Assembly (NCBI RefSeq): GCF_009604425.1
Contig: NZ_WEGI01000015.1
Coordinates: 1 to 64,000, forward strand
Direction of reading: 5' to 3'
Length of the DNA: 64,000 nucleotides
Source: Nocardia aurantia
GTDB lineage: Bacteria; Actinomycetota; Actinomycetes; Mycobacteriales; Mycobacteriaceae
Under the pieces are notes generated by a model, which worked only from the letters and a program-made list of their open reading frames with translations, did not search any database and was not told the origin of the DNA. Shown piece by piece: positions 7,393 through 16,169 of this stretch; within the stretch, counting starts at the first letter, position 1; the number at the start of each line of letters is the position of its first letter. A program made the position numbers and the translations under genes.

Positions 7393-8328
7393 TTACCGGT
7401 GGCTTGCCGGTGGGTAGGCGATTCCGGTGAGGCGTTCGGATTCGGACCAGAGCCGGTCCTGGCAGTGGCGGTCGGTGGCCCGCGCGTGGGCCGGGATCCG
7501 GATCGGGCTGCCACGGAGGCCGTTCCGGCCGGCGGGGCCGTAGAAGTCGGCGTTCGCCGCGGCCGGATCGGTGGCGGCGCGCAGGATGGGCAGGGCGCCG
7601 CCGTCGGGGCTCTGCGCGAACCGGGTCAGCAGCGGTGCGGGCGCGGACATCGCGGCGCGGGTGACCGGATCCCAGTTGCGGCCGAAATCGGTGGCGGCCA
7701 AGCCGGGGTGGGCGGCGACGGAGCGCACGGGTGTGCCGGTGAGGTGGCGCGCCAGGGTGAGGGCGAACATGAGGTTGGCCAGTTTGGATTGCGCGTAGGC
7801 CGCGGACCGGTGGTAGCGACGGTGGGTGAAGTGCAGGTCGCCGGGGACGAGGACACCACGCTTCAGGATGGTGCTCGTCACGGTCACCACGCGGGCGGCG
7901 GGTGCGGCGACGAGTCGCGGCCACAGCAGACCGGTCAGGGCGAAGTGGCCCAGATGGTTGGTGGCCAGCGTGGATTCGAATCCCTCGCCGGTGAGGACGC
8001 GGCGGCGGGCTGCGGTGCCCGCGTTGTTGATCAGGAGGTCGATGCGGGGGTGGCGAGCGCTCACGGCGGCGGCGCAGGCGCGGACCGACGACTGATCGGC
8101 GAGGTCGACGGGCAGCGCCGTCACCGACGCGGAGCGCACGGCGGCCCGGATCTGTTCGGCTCGTGCGGTGTTCCGGCACACCACCACGATCTCGGCCCCG
8201 GCCCCCGCCAGCGCGATGCTGATCGCGAGGCCCAATCCCGCCGCGCCACCGGTGATCACGGCGACGCGACCGGTCAGATCGGGAATGTCCGCGATCGTCC
8301 ACTCGGATGTTGCGAAGGTGGAGCGCAC
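7393..8328 (-). CDS. Short-chain dehydrogenase/reductase
   Basis: A 311-residue NAD(P)-dependent SDR. A Rossmann glycine motif TGGAAGLG lies near residue 25, DLADQSSV marks the adenine-binding region, INNAG follows strand 4, and the catalytic YAQSK (Tyr-x-x-x-Lys) is near residue 170. The overall pattern resembles the retinol-dehydrogenase/WW-oxidoreductase-like subfamily. GTG 8328 is chosen because AGGA lies about 6 nt upstream and the gene then begins 17 bp after the SGNH hydrolase stop. It is probably the fourth gene of the acyltransferase-P450-hydrolase operon, where it could oxidise or reduce a carbonyl of the pathway product; that role is inference. Confidence 0.85.
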   Translation of the reverse strand: MRSTFATSEWTIADIPDLTGRVAVITGGAAGLGLAISIALAGAGAEIVVVCRNTARAEQIRAAVRSASVTALPVDLADQSSVRACAAAVSARHPRIDLLINNAGTAARRRVLTGEGFESTLATNHLGHFALTGLLWPRLVAAPAARVVTVTSTILKRGVLVPGDLHFTHRRYHRSAAYAQSKLANLMFALTLARHLTGTPVRSVAAHPGLAATDFGRNWDPVTRAAMSAPAPLLTRFAQSPDGGALPILRAATDPAAANADFYGPAGRNGLRGSPIRIPAHARATDRHCQDRLWSESERLTGIAYPPASHR

Positions 8329-8345
8329 TGGAATCCTGTCGTCGG

Positions 8346-9299
8346 TTATCGCTGCGGCAGCAGCGACAGCAGGCCGCGTGCGGTCGCTTCGTCGGCGGAA
8401 GCGTTCGGATGGAACGGAATTCCGATCGGGTCCGTGGTGGGGTCGGCGAATCCGTTCACCCACGGGCGGTCCGAGCAACTTCCGTGACCGGCGGTCGCGG
8501 CGCGGGTGTCGAAGAAGTCGACGCCCAGCGATCGCGCGGTCTCGCGCTGCGCGCTGTCGAGGCGGTCGAGATACTCGGTGTACGCGGCGGCCCGGGGCTG
8601 GGTGACCCTGAGGCCGAGAATTCCGAAGCACACCGAATCCTCGCCCGGCACATGGATTTCGGGATATCCCACCAGGACGATGCGCGCGGCCGGTGCGTAG
8701 TACCGGACATAGGTCACGACGTCCCGGATCCGGGCCTCGTAGGCCGGGCCGGTGAGGTCGGCCGGATCGTTGACCAGGCCCCGCGCCGCATCCTCGGGCC
8801 CGCATCCGGCCGGCCGGATCACGCAGTCGAACAGATCGATCCCGGCCACGGTGGCGGGATTCGAGGCGGCCCTTGCCCGTCCGTATTCGCCCCAGGCGTC
8901 GTTGAGGCCGAGTTGGATCGCGACCATCGCGGTCCGCGGTCCGAAAGCCCCGGCCGCCGCGGCCCGGCTCGTCTCGTGAACCGCCGACAGGCCCGGACCC
9001 GAGGTCAGACTCGCGCCCTGGCACGAAACATCGAGGACATCACCGTCTTCCGTGAGTCCGGCGGCCGCGGCCAGCCGTCCTGGCCAGGCGTCGGGCAGTT
9101 GCGCGCAGCTCAGATCGCCGCGGCCCGCGACCTTGTCGGCCATCGCGTCCACCCAGGTGCCGCCGGTTGTGTACGAATCACCCAGTACCACCAGGGTCCG
9201 GCCGTCGATCGGATCGGCGGAGCCGGCGCCGGCGGGCCCGCCGAGCAAGCAGGACGCCAGCAGCGCACCGAGCGACGCGAGGCGCGCGACTCGGCTCAC
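8346..9299 (-). CDS. Secreted SGNH/GDSL-family hydrolase (lipase/esterase-like)
   Basis: A 317-residue protein with an N-terminal signal peptide (hydrophobic stretch ending near GGPAGAGSA, about residue 27). SGNH block I is VVLGDSYTTGG with the nucleophilic Ser. QLGLNDAWG supplies the oxyanion Asn, and the C-terminal FHPNASADEA carries the catalytic His. Several cysteines suggest disulfides, as in the Streptomyces scabies esterase group. GTG 9299 overlaps the P450 stop as GTGA, so translation is coupled; GTG 9302 is an alternative. It probably hydrolyses an ester of a lipid or pathway product outside the membrane; the substrate is unknown. Confidence 0.85.
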   Translation of the reverse strand: MSRVARLASLGALLASCLLGGPAGAGSADPIDGRTLVVLGDSYTTGGTWVDAMADKVAGRGDLSCAQLPDAWPGRLAAAAGLTEDGDVLDVSCQGASLTSGPGLSAVHETSRAAAAGAFGPRTAMVAIQLGLNDAWGEYGRARAASNPATVAGIDLFDCVIRPAGCGPEDAARGLVNDPADLTGPAYEARIRDVVTYVRYYAPAARIVLVGYPEIHVPGEDSVCFGILGLRVTQPRAAAYTEYLDRLDSAQRETARSLGVDFFDTRAATAGHGSCSDRPWVNGFADPTTDPIGIPFHPNASADEATARGLLSLLPQR

Positions 9300-10474
9300 C
9301 ACGTCACCGGCAGCGACACCAGGCCGCGCGTCGCGATCTCCTCCCGCATGCGCAGCTCCTCCGGCGAGATCGCCAGGCGCATATCGGGGAAACGGGAGAC
9401 GAGCTGCGTGTACACCGATTGCAGCTCGACGCGGGCCAGCGGTGCGCCGATACAGAATCGCCGGCCGTAGCCGAAGGTCAGATGAGCGCCCTCCTTGCGG
9501 GTGATGTCGAGTCGCCGCGAATCCGAGAACACCGCCGGATCGTGGTTGGCCGATTCGATATCGAGCAGTACGAGGTCTCCCCGCCTGACCTCGGCGCCGT
9601 ACAGATCGAGATCCTCGCGCGCGTAGCGGATGAATCCGGTGTTCTCGTGTACCCGCAGCAGTTCCTCGATCGCGTTGTTCACCAATTCCGGCCGCTCGAC
9701 CAGCAATTGCCATTGGTCGAGATTGGTGAGCAGGTATTTCATGCCGAGGCTGATCTCGATCACCGTCGACTCGTGCCCGATGACCAGCAGCACCATGCCG
9801 ACCGCGGTGATCACCTTGTCGGTCAGTTCCGGGTTCTCGCAGAGCCGGGAGAAGACGTCGTCGCCGGGCTCCACCCGCTTGCGCGCCACCAATTCCTTGC
9901 AGTACGAATACCATTCGGCGCCGGCCTGCCCGGATTTCGCGGCGTCGTACTTGTGGAACACCGCGGCGCTCCATTCCCGGAACTTGTCGCGATCGGCGGC
10001 CGGCGCGCCCATGAGCTCGCTGATCACCATCATGGGCAGCGGAATCGCCAACTGGTCGTGCAGATCTCCGGAATCGCCGCCGGCCGCGAGTTCGTTCAGC
10101 AGTTCCGTGGTGAGCGCCTCCACCCGGGGACGGAATTCACGCATGCGTTGCGGGCCGAAGAACGGATTCAGCATGGTCCGCAGCCGCTCGTGATCCTCCG
10201 GTTCGGTCTCGAAGGTCCCGATCGGGCCGCCGAACAGGACCGAATTCGATTTGCGAGCAGCGGTTTCCGGCGTCGGATGGGCCCGGCCCAGGCGCCGGTC
10301 GGCGAACAGTTCGCGCACCGGCTCGTGGCCGCTGATCAGCCAGGCCTCGTCGCCGACCTCGGTGCGGACGCGGCGGATGGTCTCGTTCCCGGTGAACGGG
10401 CAGGCGGATGCGGAGGTCTCGGAGGTCTCGGAGGTCTCGGAGGTCTCGGAGGTCTCGGAGGTCTCGGAGGTCAT
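9296..10474 (-). CDS. Cytochrome P450
   Basis: A 392-residue soluble bacterial P450. Heme-binding motif FGYGRRFCIGAPLAR carries the Cys ligand, EELLR is the ExxR motif of helix K, and IGHEST is the oxygen-activating I-helix motif. Near the N-terminus is an uncharged/acidic low-complexity run of six Thr-Ser-Glu triplets encoded by a 9-bp tandem repeat, followed by ACPFTG. ATG 10474 overlaps the acyltransferase stop as ATGA, and the P450 stop overlaps the SGNH start, so it sits inside a translationally coupled operon. Substrate unknown; an acyl chain or small aromatic carrier-bound intermediate would fit the neighbours. Confidence 0.93.
   Translation of the reverse strand: MTSETSETSETSETSETSETSASACPFTGNETIRRVRTEVGDEAWLISGHEPVRELFADRRLGRAHPTPETAARKSNSVLFGGPIGTFETEPEDHERLRTMLNPFFGPQRMREFRPRVEALTTELLNELAAGGDSGDLHDQLAIPLPMMVISELMGAPAADRDKFREWSAAVFHKYDAAKSGQAGAEWYSYCKELVARKRVEPGDDVFSRLCENPELTDKVITAVGMVLLVIGHESTVIEISLGMKYLLTNLDQWQLLVERPELVNNAIEELLRVHENTGFIRYAREDLDLYGAEVRRGDLVLLDIESANHDPAVFSDSRRLDITRKEGAHLTFGYGRRFCIGAPLARVELQSVYTQLVSRFPDMRLAISPEELRMREEIATRGLVSLPVTW
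10412..10465 (-). repeat. 9-bp microsatellite in the P450 N-terminus
   Basis: Six perfect copies of a 9-bp unit (GGAGGTCTC on the + strand) lie in tandem, plus a partial copy touching the start codon. They encode Thr-Ser-Glu repeats immediately after the initiator Met. The unit is a multiple of three, so copy-number change would not shift the frame. Confidence 0.95.
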
Positions 10475-11424
10475 CGTCTTCTCCTGTGGCTCAGCCGGTG
10501 CGCGAACGCGATCGGCAGGACGTCGGGCAGCCGATCCGGTTCGGTCGGATCCGTGAACATCTCGACGAGGAACGCCGCCGCGGCCGGTGGTGGCAGCCCG
10601 GGGCCGATCACCACCGCGGCCCGGCCGCCGATCCGGTCGATCTCCGCGACGATCGGCTCGTACCTGGCGGGGAGCAGGTTGTGCCGGGACACGAAATCGC
10701 GGATCTGCTCGGCCGTGGTCATGGTGGACCGGTCGATCGGCGAACAGACCGGGATCTTCGGATCGTGGAACGCCATGGTGGACACGAAGCCGGACATGAA
10801 GTCGACGGCGTGCCGCTGCAACGGTGAGTGGAACGCGCCCTGATACCGGTCCAGCAGGAACATCAGGACACCCGCGGGCGCGTCGGCGATCAGGTCCTCG
10901 AGCGCGGCCCGGTGGCCGGCGAGGACGAACGAACGGGTTTCGAGATCGAGCGGGCCGGTGTCCACGGCGAGGTGGATGTCGCTTTCGCAGAAGCTCTCCG
11001 GATCGCACTCGATCGGCGCGGACACCAGCACCATGGCCTGGGCCGGTGCGCTCGGCGGCAGCGGCGGGACGAGGCGACGCTGGAACAGCATGGCGTACAA
11101 CTGTTCCCGTTCGATTGCCTCGGCGACGCACGCGCCGATCAGCGCGCCGAGGCTCAAACCGCCCACCACGTCCGGGATGACGCCGTGCGCGGCCAGATCG
11201 TCGGTGAGCCCGAGGGCCAGGGCGGCGTGCCGCAGTGCGTCGAGGCTGTGCCCGAATTCCGGATCGGCCGGGCGATATGTGCGAAATTCCTTCTCGGACA
11301 GCCCGATGCACTGTGCCGCCTCGGCAGACGCCCGCCGGACGCCGGGGCTGTGCCGGTGGAACCGGTCGGCGAGATCCGGCTCCAGCGTGATCTGGCCGCC
11401 GTAGAGAAATGCGAGTTTCGACAT
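10471..11424 (-). CDS. FabD-like acyltransferase (malonyl/acyl-CoA:ACP transacylase family)
   Basis: A 317-residue protein of the FabD/AT fold. Catalytic Ser lies in VVGGLSLGALIG (GxSxG) near residue 90 and the catalytic His in QGAFHSPLQ near 200, followed by an Asp/Ser-rich loop like that of FabD. The opening KLAFLYGGQ matches the AT first strand, where FabD has FPGQG. ATG 11424 has GGAAGA just upstream. It is the first gene of the operon running to 7393. No ketosynthase or acyl carrier protein is nearby, so it may act in trans on a carrier encoded elsewhere or transfer an acyl group to a small molecule; both are inference. Confidence 0.82.
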   Translation of the reverse strand: MSKLAFLYGGQITLEPDLADRFHRHSPGVRRASAEAAQCIGLSEKEFRTYRPADPEFGHSLDALRHAALALGLTDDLAAHGVIPDVVGGLSLGALIGACVAEAIEREQLYAMLFQRRLVPPLPPSAPAQAMVLVSAPIECDPESFCESDIHLAVDTGPLDLETRSFVLAGHRAALEDLIADAPAGVLMFLLDRYQGAFHSPLQRHAVDFMSGFVSTMAFHDPKIPVCSPIDRSTMTTAEQIRDFVSRHNLLPARYEPIVAEIDRIGGRAAVVIGPGLPPPAAAAFLVEMFTDPTEPDRLPDVLPIAFAHRLSHRRRR

Positions 11425-11594
11425 CGTTCTTCCGGGTGAGGGGCGCAGGCGCCGAATGTATCTGCGATCCAACAACATCCGTGTGGCGCGGGCAATCGGC
11501 CGGAGCTGACAGATTCGTGTCATGGAGTTCGGTTCGCGCCGATGCTGTGCTGGTGGGGATGCCGTACCGGACGGCCGTGGAGACGACGGGGATC

Positions 11595-12440
11595 ATGACA
11601 GGGACCGGATCGATGATCGCGAGCGTGTCGGACACCGCGCGCTGGGTCGCGGTGCACCGGGCATGGGAGACCGAGCGGCCCGACGCGCTGTTCCGAGATC
11701 CGCTGGCGAGCCGGCTGGCGGGGGAGCCCGGCCGGGCCATTCTGCGGGCGGCCCCGGCGAAACTGCGCCGGGGCTGGTGGATCGTCTCGCGCACGAGGCT
11801 GATCGACGAACTGATCGCGGTGGCGCTCGCGCAGGGATGTGATCTGGTGCTGAATCTGGCCGCCGGACTGGACGCCCGGCCCTACCGGATGGACCTCCCG
11901 CCGAACCTGCCGTGGGTGGAGGTGGATCTGCCCGCGATGGTCGAGGAGAAGGAGCAGGCGCTCGCCGGGGAACGGCCGAGGTGTGAATTGCGCAGGTGCG
12001 CAGTGGATCTGGCGGACCATGCGGCGCTCGGCGAGTTCCTGGACCGGACGCTGGCCACCGCCGAGCGTGCCTTGGTGCTGACCGAGGGGCTGCTGGTCTA
12101 CCTGGAGCCGGCCGAGGTGCTCGCGTTGTCCACGGCCCTGTCCCGGCCGCAGATCCAGTGGTGGGTCTTCGATCTGATGTCCGAGGCCTGCCGTCGCCGG
12201 GTCCAGCGCCAAGGCGGCGAGATGCTGACCAACGCGCCCCTGCGGTTCGGGACCGACGACGGCGTCGCCTATTTCGAGCGGCTCGGCTGGAAACTCCACA
12301 GCGCGACATCGCTGTTCCACGCCGCCGAGCGATTCCGGCGGCTGCCGTGGTTCCAGCGGCCGCTCACCTACTGGCCGCAACCGAATCCGCGCAACCCCGG
12401 CCGGGTGCCGTGGGGTGGGGTCGTGAGCCTGCGCCACTGA
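11595..12440 (+). CDS. SAM-dependent methyltransferase (TcmP/PPM1-like, TIGR00027 type)
   Basis: About 281 residues. The SAM-binding motif LNLAAGLDARPYRM corresponds to the E-x-GxGxDTRxYR block of the leucine-carboxyl-methyltransferase-like family common in mycobacteria and Nocardia. VEVDLPAMVEEKE supplies the acidic ribose-binding residue and VLTEGLLVYL the post-motif strand. The start is uncertain: ATG 11595 gives MTGTGSMIASVSD, which matches how such proteins usually begin, while ATG 11559 would add 12 residues. It is divergent from the acyltransferase operon and probably O-methylates a small molecule or carboxylate; its link to that operon is inferred from proximity only. Confidence 0.85.
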   Translation: MTGTGSMIASVSDTARWVAVHRAWETERPDALFRDPLASRLAGEPGRAILRAAPAKLRRGWWIVSRTRLIDELIAVALAQGCDLVLNLAAGLDARPYRMDLPPNLPWVEVDLPAMVEEKEQALAGERPRCELRRCAVDLADHAALGEFLDRTLATAERALVLTEGLLVYLEPAEVLALSTALSRPQIQWWVFDLMSEACRRRVQRQGGEMLTNAPLRFGTDDGVAYFERLGWKLHSATSLFHAAERFRRLPWFQRPLTYWPQPNPRNPGRVPWGGVVSLRH

Positions 12441-12467
12441 GCGCGGCGCCGCCGGATCGAGTGCGGT

Positions 12468-14633
12468 TCAGGCCGTCTGCTCGGCGTCCTGCGTGATCAC
12501 CAGCGCGACGTGCAGGCGCGACGGGCAGTCCAGTTTCGTCATCACCTGGCGCAGGTGGTTGACGACCGTCCATTCGGCGATACCCAAGCGGCTGGCGATC
12601 ATCCGGTTCGTCATCCCCTCCGCCACCAGGCGCGCGACCTCCAATTGCCGCTTGGTCAGGCGCGACACCGGGGAGTCGAGCGCGGCCGCCGGCAGCGGCG
12701 GAGCGGTCAGCCCGTAGGCGATCGCCGCGTCGAGGTCGAGTACCGGGCCGACGGCGGTGACGGCCGTATCGCCCGCGCCCGCCGCCGATCCCGGCATCGC
12801 GGTGCGCCCGGTGGGGGCGGGCAGCGCGTAGTCGATCCGGATCCAGTGCGTGGCCGCCGAAAGACGATGGGCGGGTACGGAATACGCCGGTCCCGCCAGG
12901 CGGTAGGCCCGTGCGCAGCCGTCCAGCGCCGCCACCGCCGCCATCGGATCGGCCGCCGGTTCCGGTGTGCGCAGCACCTGCCGGAACACCTCGAGCGCGC
13001 GATGCGGCGTACCGGCGCGCAACAGGGTCCGGCCCAGGGCGGTCAGCAGGCCGAGCCGGTCACGGCGGTCCGGCAGCGCCGCGATCCGGTCGCGCAGCGC
13101 CCGGCGGTCGTCGTCGCTGTGCGAATCATCGAGCAGGATCAGGGATTCGAGCACCGCGGCGAGTTCGCGCTCCCGCGGCGCGGCCGCATCGTCCGGCCGG
13201 ATCGTGTCGAGCAGCCCGCGCGCCCGCTCCGGTTGTCCCGCTTCGTGATACGCCAGGGCGAGCCGCCGCGCCGCGCCGGGATCGCCTGCCGGGGAGAGCA
13301 GTTCGACCGCCTCCGGAAATCGGCCGGACCGCAACGCCCAGTCGCCCAGCAGGTTCCGGCACTGTGCCGCCACCTGCGGGTCCGCGGCGGTCAGCAGACC
13401 GGTGAGGACGGACTCGGTGTGGGGCAGCATCCGGCGCTCGATCCAGACGGCCTCGAGGGTGCGGATCAGCCCGACCGCGGATTCGAGTTCCCCACGGGCG
13501 AGGAGATGTTCGACGGTGGTGACGAGATCCGGGTACCAGCGGTCGGTGAGACGCAGTGCGGCGGCCCGCCCGCCGGGCCGGTCGAGCAGTGCCGCGATCT
13601 CGGTGGCGAGGTTCCCGACGCCGGTCGCGCGGGTGTCCCGGATCCGTTGCGCGCGAGCCGCGTCCGCGTACAGCAACTGCCGGCAGTAGGCGCGGACCAG
13701 GCCGGGCATCCGATAGGTGAAGTGCCCGTTCTCGGCGACCGCGTGCTCGAGCAGGCTGCGGTTGACCAGCTCGGCCAGTCGCTCGACGATCGCGTCCCGT
13801 CGCTCACCGCTGAGCAGTAGCAGCACCTCCTCCAGATCGGTGAGGACATCGGAGGCGGCGATGTGCAGCAGCAGATCCGTGGCCAGCGCGTCGAGATCGG
13901 TGATGCCCCACTGTATGCAGTCCGCGACAGTGCTGTGCCGTGACGGGATGTCGACGAACGGCGGCGGTGGAAGCGGCTGCCCGGACCTGATCCGCGCCAG
14001 CGTCCGTTCCGCGCCGATCCGCGTGACCGCGACCGCGGCCAGTTCCAGAGCCAGTGGCACGCCGTCCAGTTCGGCCGCGATCTCCTCGGTGATCGCCGGC
14101 GTCAGTGTGGAAGTCGCACTGCGGAACAGGGTTTCGATGCTCTCGCGGAGCAGGTGGGCGGCCGGGCTGGGCGTCCGGTCACCGGGCCCGGCCGCGATCG
14201 CGAGCGGCCGGACCTGGAACAGGCATTCCTGATAGAGCCCGAGCGCGCGGCGGCTCGTCGTCACGACCGTCAGATTCGGGCAGCGGGCCAGCAGTTCCGG
14301 TAATTCGTCCGCGAGCTGCCGGGCGACCGGATCGCAGTTGTCCAGGAACAGGATCGTGGGTTCGGCGCCGGGGTGAGCCGGTGTCGAGCCGGCACCGCCC
14401 AGCCGGTCCGCGACCACCGCCCGGACTCGTTGCGGCTCCGCCACTTCGGCCAGATCCACCGCGACCACGCGCTCGGCGGCCCCGTCGAGCGCCGCGTCCA
14501 CGAGCTTGCTCTTGCCCACCCCGGCGATCCCGGTCACCGTCAGCAGCCGGATCCGCCGATCGGCGAGCAGCCGCCGAACCTCCGCCACCTGCTCGTCTCG
14601 CGCGATCAACGCCGGAATTCGGTACCGCCCCAT
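12468..14633 (-). CDS. ATPase-LuxR regulator (NB-ARC/AAA plus TPR-like plus C-terminal HTH)
   Basis: A 721-residue signal-integrating transcription factor. Walker A GIAGVGKSKL is at about 35-44 and Walker B-like ILFLDNC at about 92-98, followed by an NB-ARC/winged-helix region, then a helical TPR-like region (about 380-600). The C-terminal LuxR HTH (about 655-715) begins LTKRQLEVARLVAEGMTNRM and ends in the recognition helix TVVNHLRQVMTKL. GAGGAGG about 10 nt before ATG 14633 is a strong RBS. Family knowledge: such MalT/LAL-like proteins switch on metabolism genes in an ATP-dependent manner. It converges with the methyltransferase gene and may control the acyltransferase-P450 locus; that is inference. 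Confidence 0.88.
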   Translation of the reverse strand: MGRYRIPALIARDEQVAEVRRLLADRRIRLLTVTGIAGVGKSKLVDAALDGAAERVVAVDLAEVAEPQRVRAVVADRLGGAGSTPAHPGAEPTILFLDNCDPVARQLADELPELLARCPNLTVVTTSRRALGLYQECLFQVRPLAIAAGPGDRTPSPAAHLLRESIETLFRSATSTLTPAITEEIAAELDGVPLALELAAVAVTRIGAERTLARIRSGQPLPPPPFVDIPSRHSTVADCIQWGITDLDALATDLLLHIAASDVLTDLEEVLLLLSGERRDAIVERLAELVNRSLLEHAVAENGHFTYRMPGLVRAYCRQLLYADAARAQRIRDTRATGVGNLATEIAALLDRPGGRAAALRLTDRWYPDLVTTVEHLLARGELESAVGLIRTLEAVWIERRMLPHTESVLTGLLTAADPQVAAQCRNLLGDWALRSGRFPEAVELLSPAGDPGAARRLALAYHEAGQPERARGLLDTIRPDDAAAPRERELAAVLESLILLDDSHSDDDRRALRDRIAALPDRRDRLGLLTALGRTLLRAGTPHRALEVFRQVLRTPEPAADPMAAVAALDGCARAYRLAGPAYSVPAHRLSAATHWIRIDYALPAPTGRTAMPGSAAGAGDTAVTAVGPVLDLDAAIAYGLTAPPLPAAALDSPVSRLTKRQLEVARLVAEGMTNRMIASRLGIAEWTVVNHLRQVMTKLDCPSRLHVALVITQDAEQTA

Positions 14634-14710
14634 GGCTTCGACGCCCTCCTCTGACGTCCGGAAGAACCGGTCGGCGTCGTTGCCGGTGAGGTGCCCATCA
14701 GCCGCAAAGT

Positions 14711-15721
14711 CTAGAACCGGACGAGCGGCGCCACCTTGCCACCGAGCAGATCGATTGTGCGCAAGACCTTCTCGTGCGGCAGCGTGCCGACGCTGGGATG
14801 CAGCATGAACCGGTCCAGCCCGAGGGTGTCCCGGACATCCGCGATCTTCTCCGCGACCCGATCGGGATCGCCGACGAACAGCGAACCGTCGGGCCCGCGC
14901 ATCGCGTCGAACTGGGCGGGTGTCATCGGCGCCCAGCCGCGTTCCCGGCCCAGCCCGCTCATCGCCGCCGCGTACGGCGCGTAGAAGTCGGCCACCGCCT
15001 GCTCCTCGGTGTCGGCGACGTACCCGTGCGCGTGCACCGCGATCGGCCGCGGCTCGTGCCCGCCCTGCTCGAGGGCGCGGTGATACAGATCCACCAGCGG
15101 CCGGAACCGGGCCGGCTGCCCGCCGATGATCGCGATCGCCAGCGGCAGCCCCAGCAGCCCCGCCCGCGCCACCGATTCCGGACTGCCGCCGACGGCGATC
15201 CAGATCGGCAGCGGCCGGTCGGTCCGCGGATACACCACGGCGTCCTGCAACGGCGCCCGGAACTGCCCCGACCAGGTCACGGGCTCGTCCGCGCGCAACC
15301 GCAACAGCAGCGCCAGCTTCTCCTCGAACAGGGCGTCGTAGTCACCGAGATCGAATCCGAACAGCGGGAAACTCTCGACGAACGACCCCCGCCCGGCCAT
15401 GAGCTCCGCGCGCCCGCTCGACAGCAGATCCAACGTGGCGAACTGCTGATACAACCGGACCGGATCATCGGAGCTGAGCACACTGACCGCACTGGTCAGC
15501 TGGATGCGCTCGGTGCGCCCGGCGATCGCCGCCAGCACCACCGCGGGCGCCGACACGGCGAAATCCTCCCGATGATGCTCGCCGACCCCGTAGACGTCCA
15601 GCCCCGCCTGTTCCGCGGCCACCGCCTCGGCCACCACCTCCCGCAACCGCTCGCCCGCGTTCGGCGCGGGCCGGTCGCTGACGGCATGCCGTTCGGCGAA
15701 GGTGGTCAGTCCCAGTTCCAT
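14711..15721 (-). CDS. LLM-class flavin-dependent oxidoreductase (luciferase-like monooxygenase)
   Basis: A 336-residue TIM-barrel enzyme of the bacterial-luciferase-like family. GEHHREDFAVSAPAVVLAAI and the SSDDPVRLYQQFATLDLLS segment correspond to the flavin-site blocks of the luciferase-like LLM group. AVGGSPESVARAGLLGLPL forms the later GG-S-x-S barrel turn, and FVGDPDRVAEKI is the conserved C-terminal GDPxxV element. It probably uses FMN or F420; the cofactor cannot be decided from sequence alone. A GAGGCG sequence precedes ATG 15721. It stands alone 77 bp downstream of the LuxR-type gene start, in the same direction as that gene. Substrate unknown. Confidence 0.88.
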   Translation of the reverse strand: MELGLTTFAERHAVSDRPAPNAGERLREVVAEAVAAEQAGLDVYGVGEHHREDFAVSAPAVVLAAIAGRTERIQLTSAVSVLSSDDPVRLYQQFATLDLLSSGRAELMAGRGSFVESFPLFGFDLGDYDALFEEKLALLLRLRADEPVTWSGQFRAPLQDAVVYPRTDRPLPIWIAVGGSPESVARAGLLGLPLAIAIIGGQPARFRPLVDLYHRALEQGGHEPRPIAVHAHGYVADTEEQAVADFYAPYAAAMSGLGRERGWAPMTPAQFDAMRGPDGSLFVGDPDRVAEKIADVRDTLGLDRFMLHPSVGTLPHEKVLRTIDLLGGKVAPLVRF

Positions 15722-15825
15722 GTGGTCGCCTCGATCCGATCGTGAACCAGCTCGTATCGTCCCTCAAAACGGACCGCGGTCCGAATTTGTTCCACCGCGC
15801 GCGACGGAGCCCGGTCGAGCCGGTG

Positions 15826-16038
15826 TCAGTCGCCCGCGATCGCCCGGAACTCGTCGTAGGAAAGCGTGCCGTCCTCGTCGGTGTCGGCGCCGACGAAGTC
15901 CGCGAAGACCGTGTCCAGGTCGCCGGCGGTCAGCGCGCGGCCCAGGGTGGCGCCCTTCCAGGCCGTGAACTCCTTGATGTCGATGCGGCCGTCGCCGTCC
16001 CGGTCGGCCGCGCTGAACTGTTCTTCGAGGTTGCCCAC
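15826..16038 (-). CDS. Small EF-hand calcium-binding protein
   Basis: A 70-residue acidic protein consisting of two EF-hands. The loops are DRDGDGRIDIKE (about 13-24) and DTDEDGTLSYDE (about 52-63), each with Asp/Asn at positions 1, 3 and 5 and Glu at position 12, which are the expected Ca2+ ligands. Flanking segments are helical and there is no signal peptide, so it should act in the cytoplasm as a calcium buffer or sensor, similar in size to calerythrin/calsymin-type actinobacterial proteins. It starts at ATG 16038 with GAGAG nearby. No partner gene is adjacent. Confidence 0.9.
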   Translation of the reverse strand: MGNLEEQFSAADRDGDGRIDIKEFTAWKGATLGRALTAGDLDTVFADFVGADTDEDGTLSYDEFRAIAGD

Positions 16039-16169
16039 GAATCTCTCCTCACTCGGATGATCTCGGTCGAGACGACCGAGTTCACCCTAGCGATCCGGTC
16101 GCCGTCGCGCGCCCGTCCCGGCGTCGCGGGGTCCGGCAATTCGGCAGCGGCGCAGAAGGTTCGGTCGCT

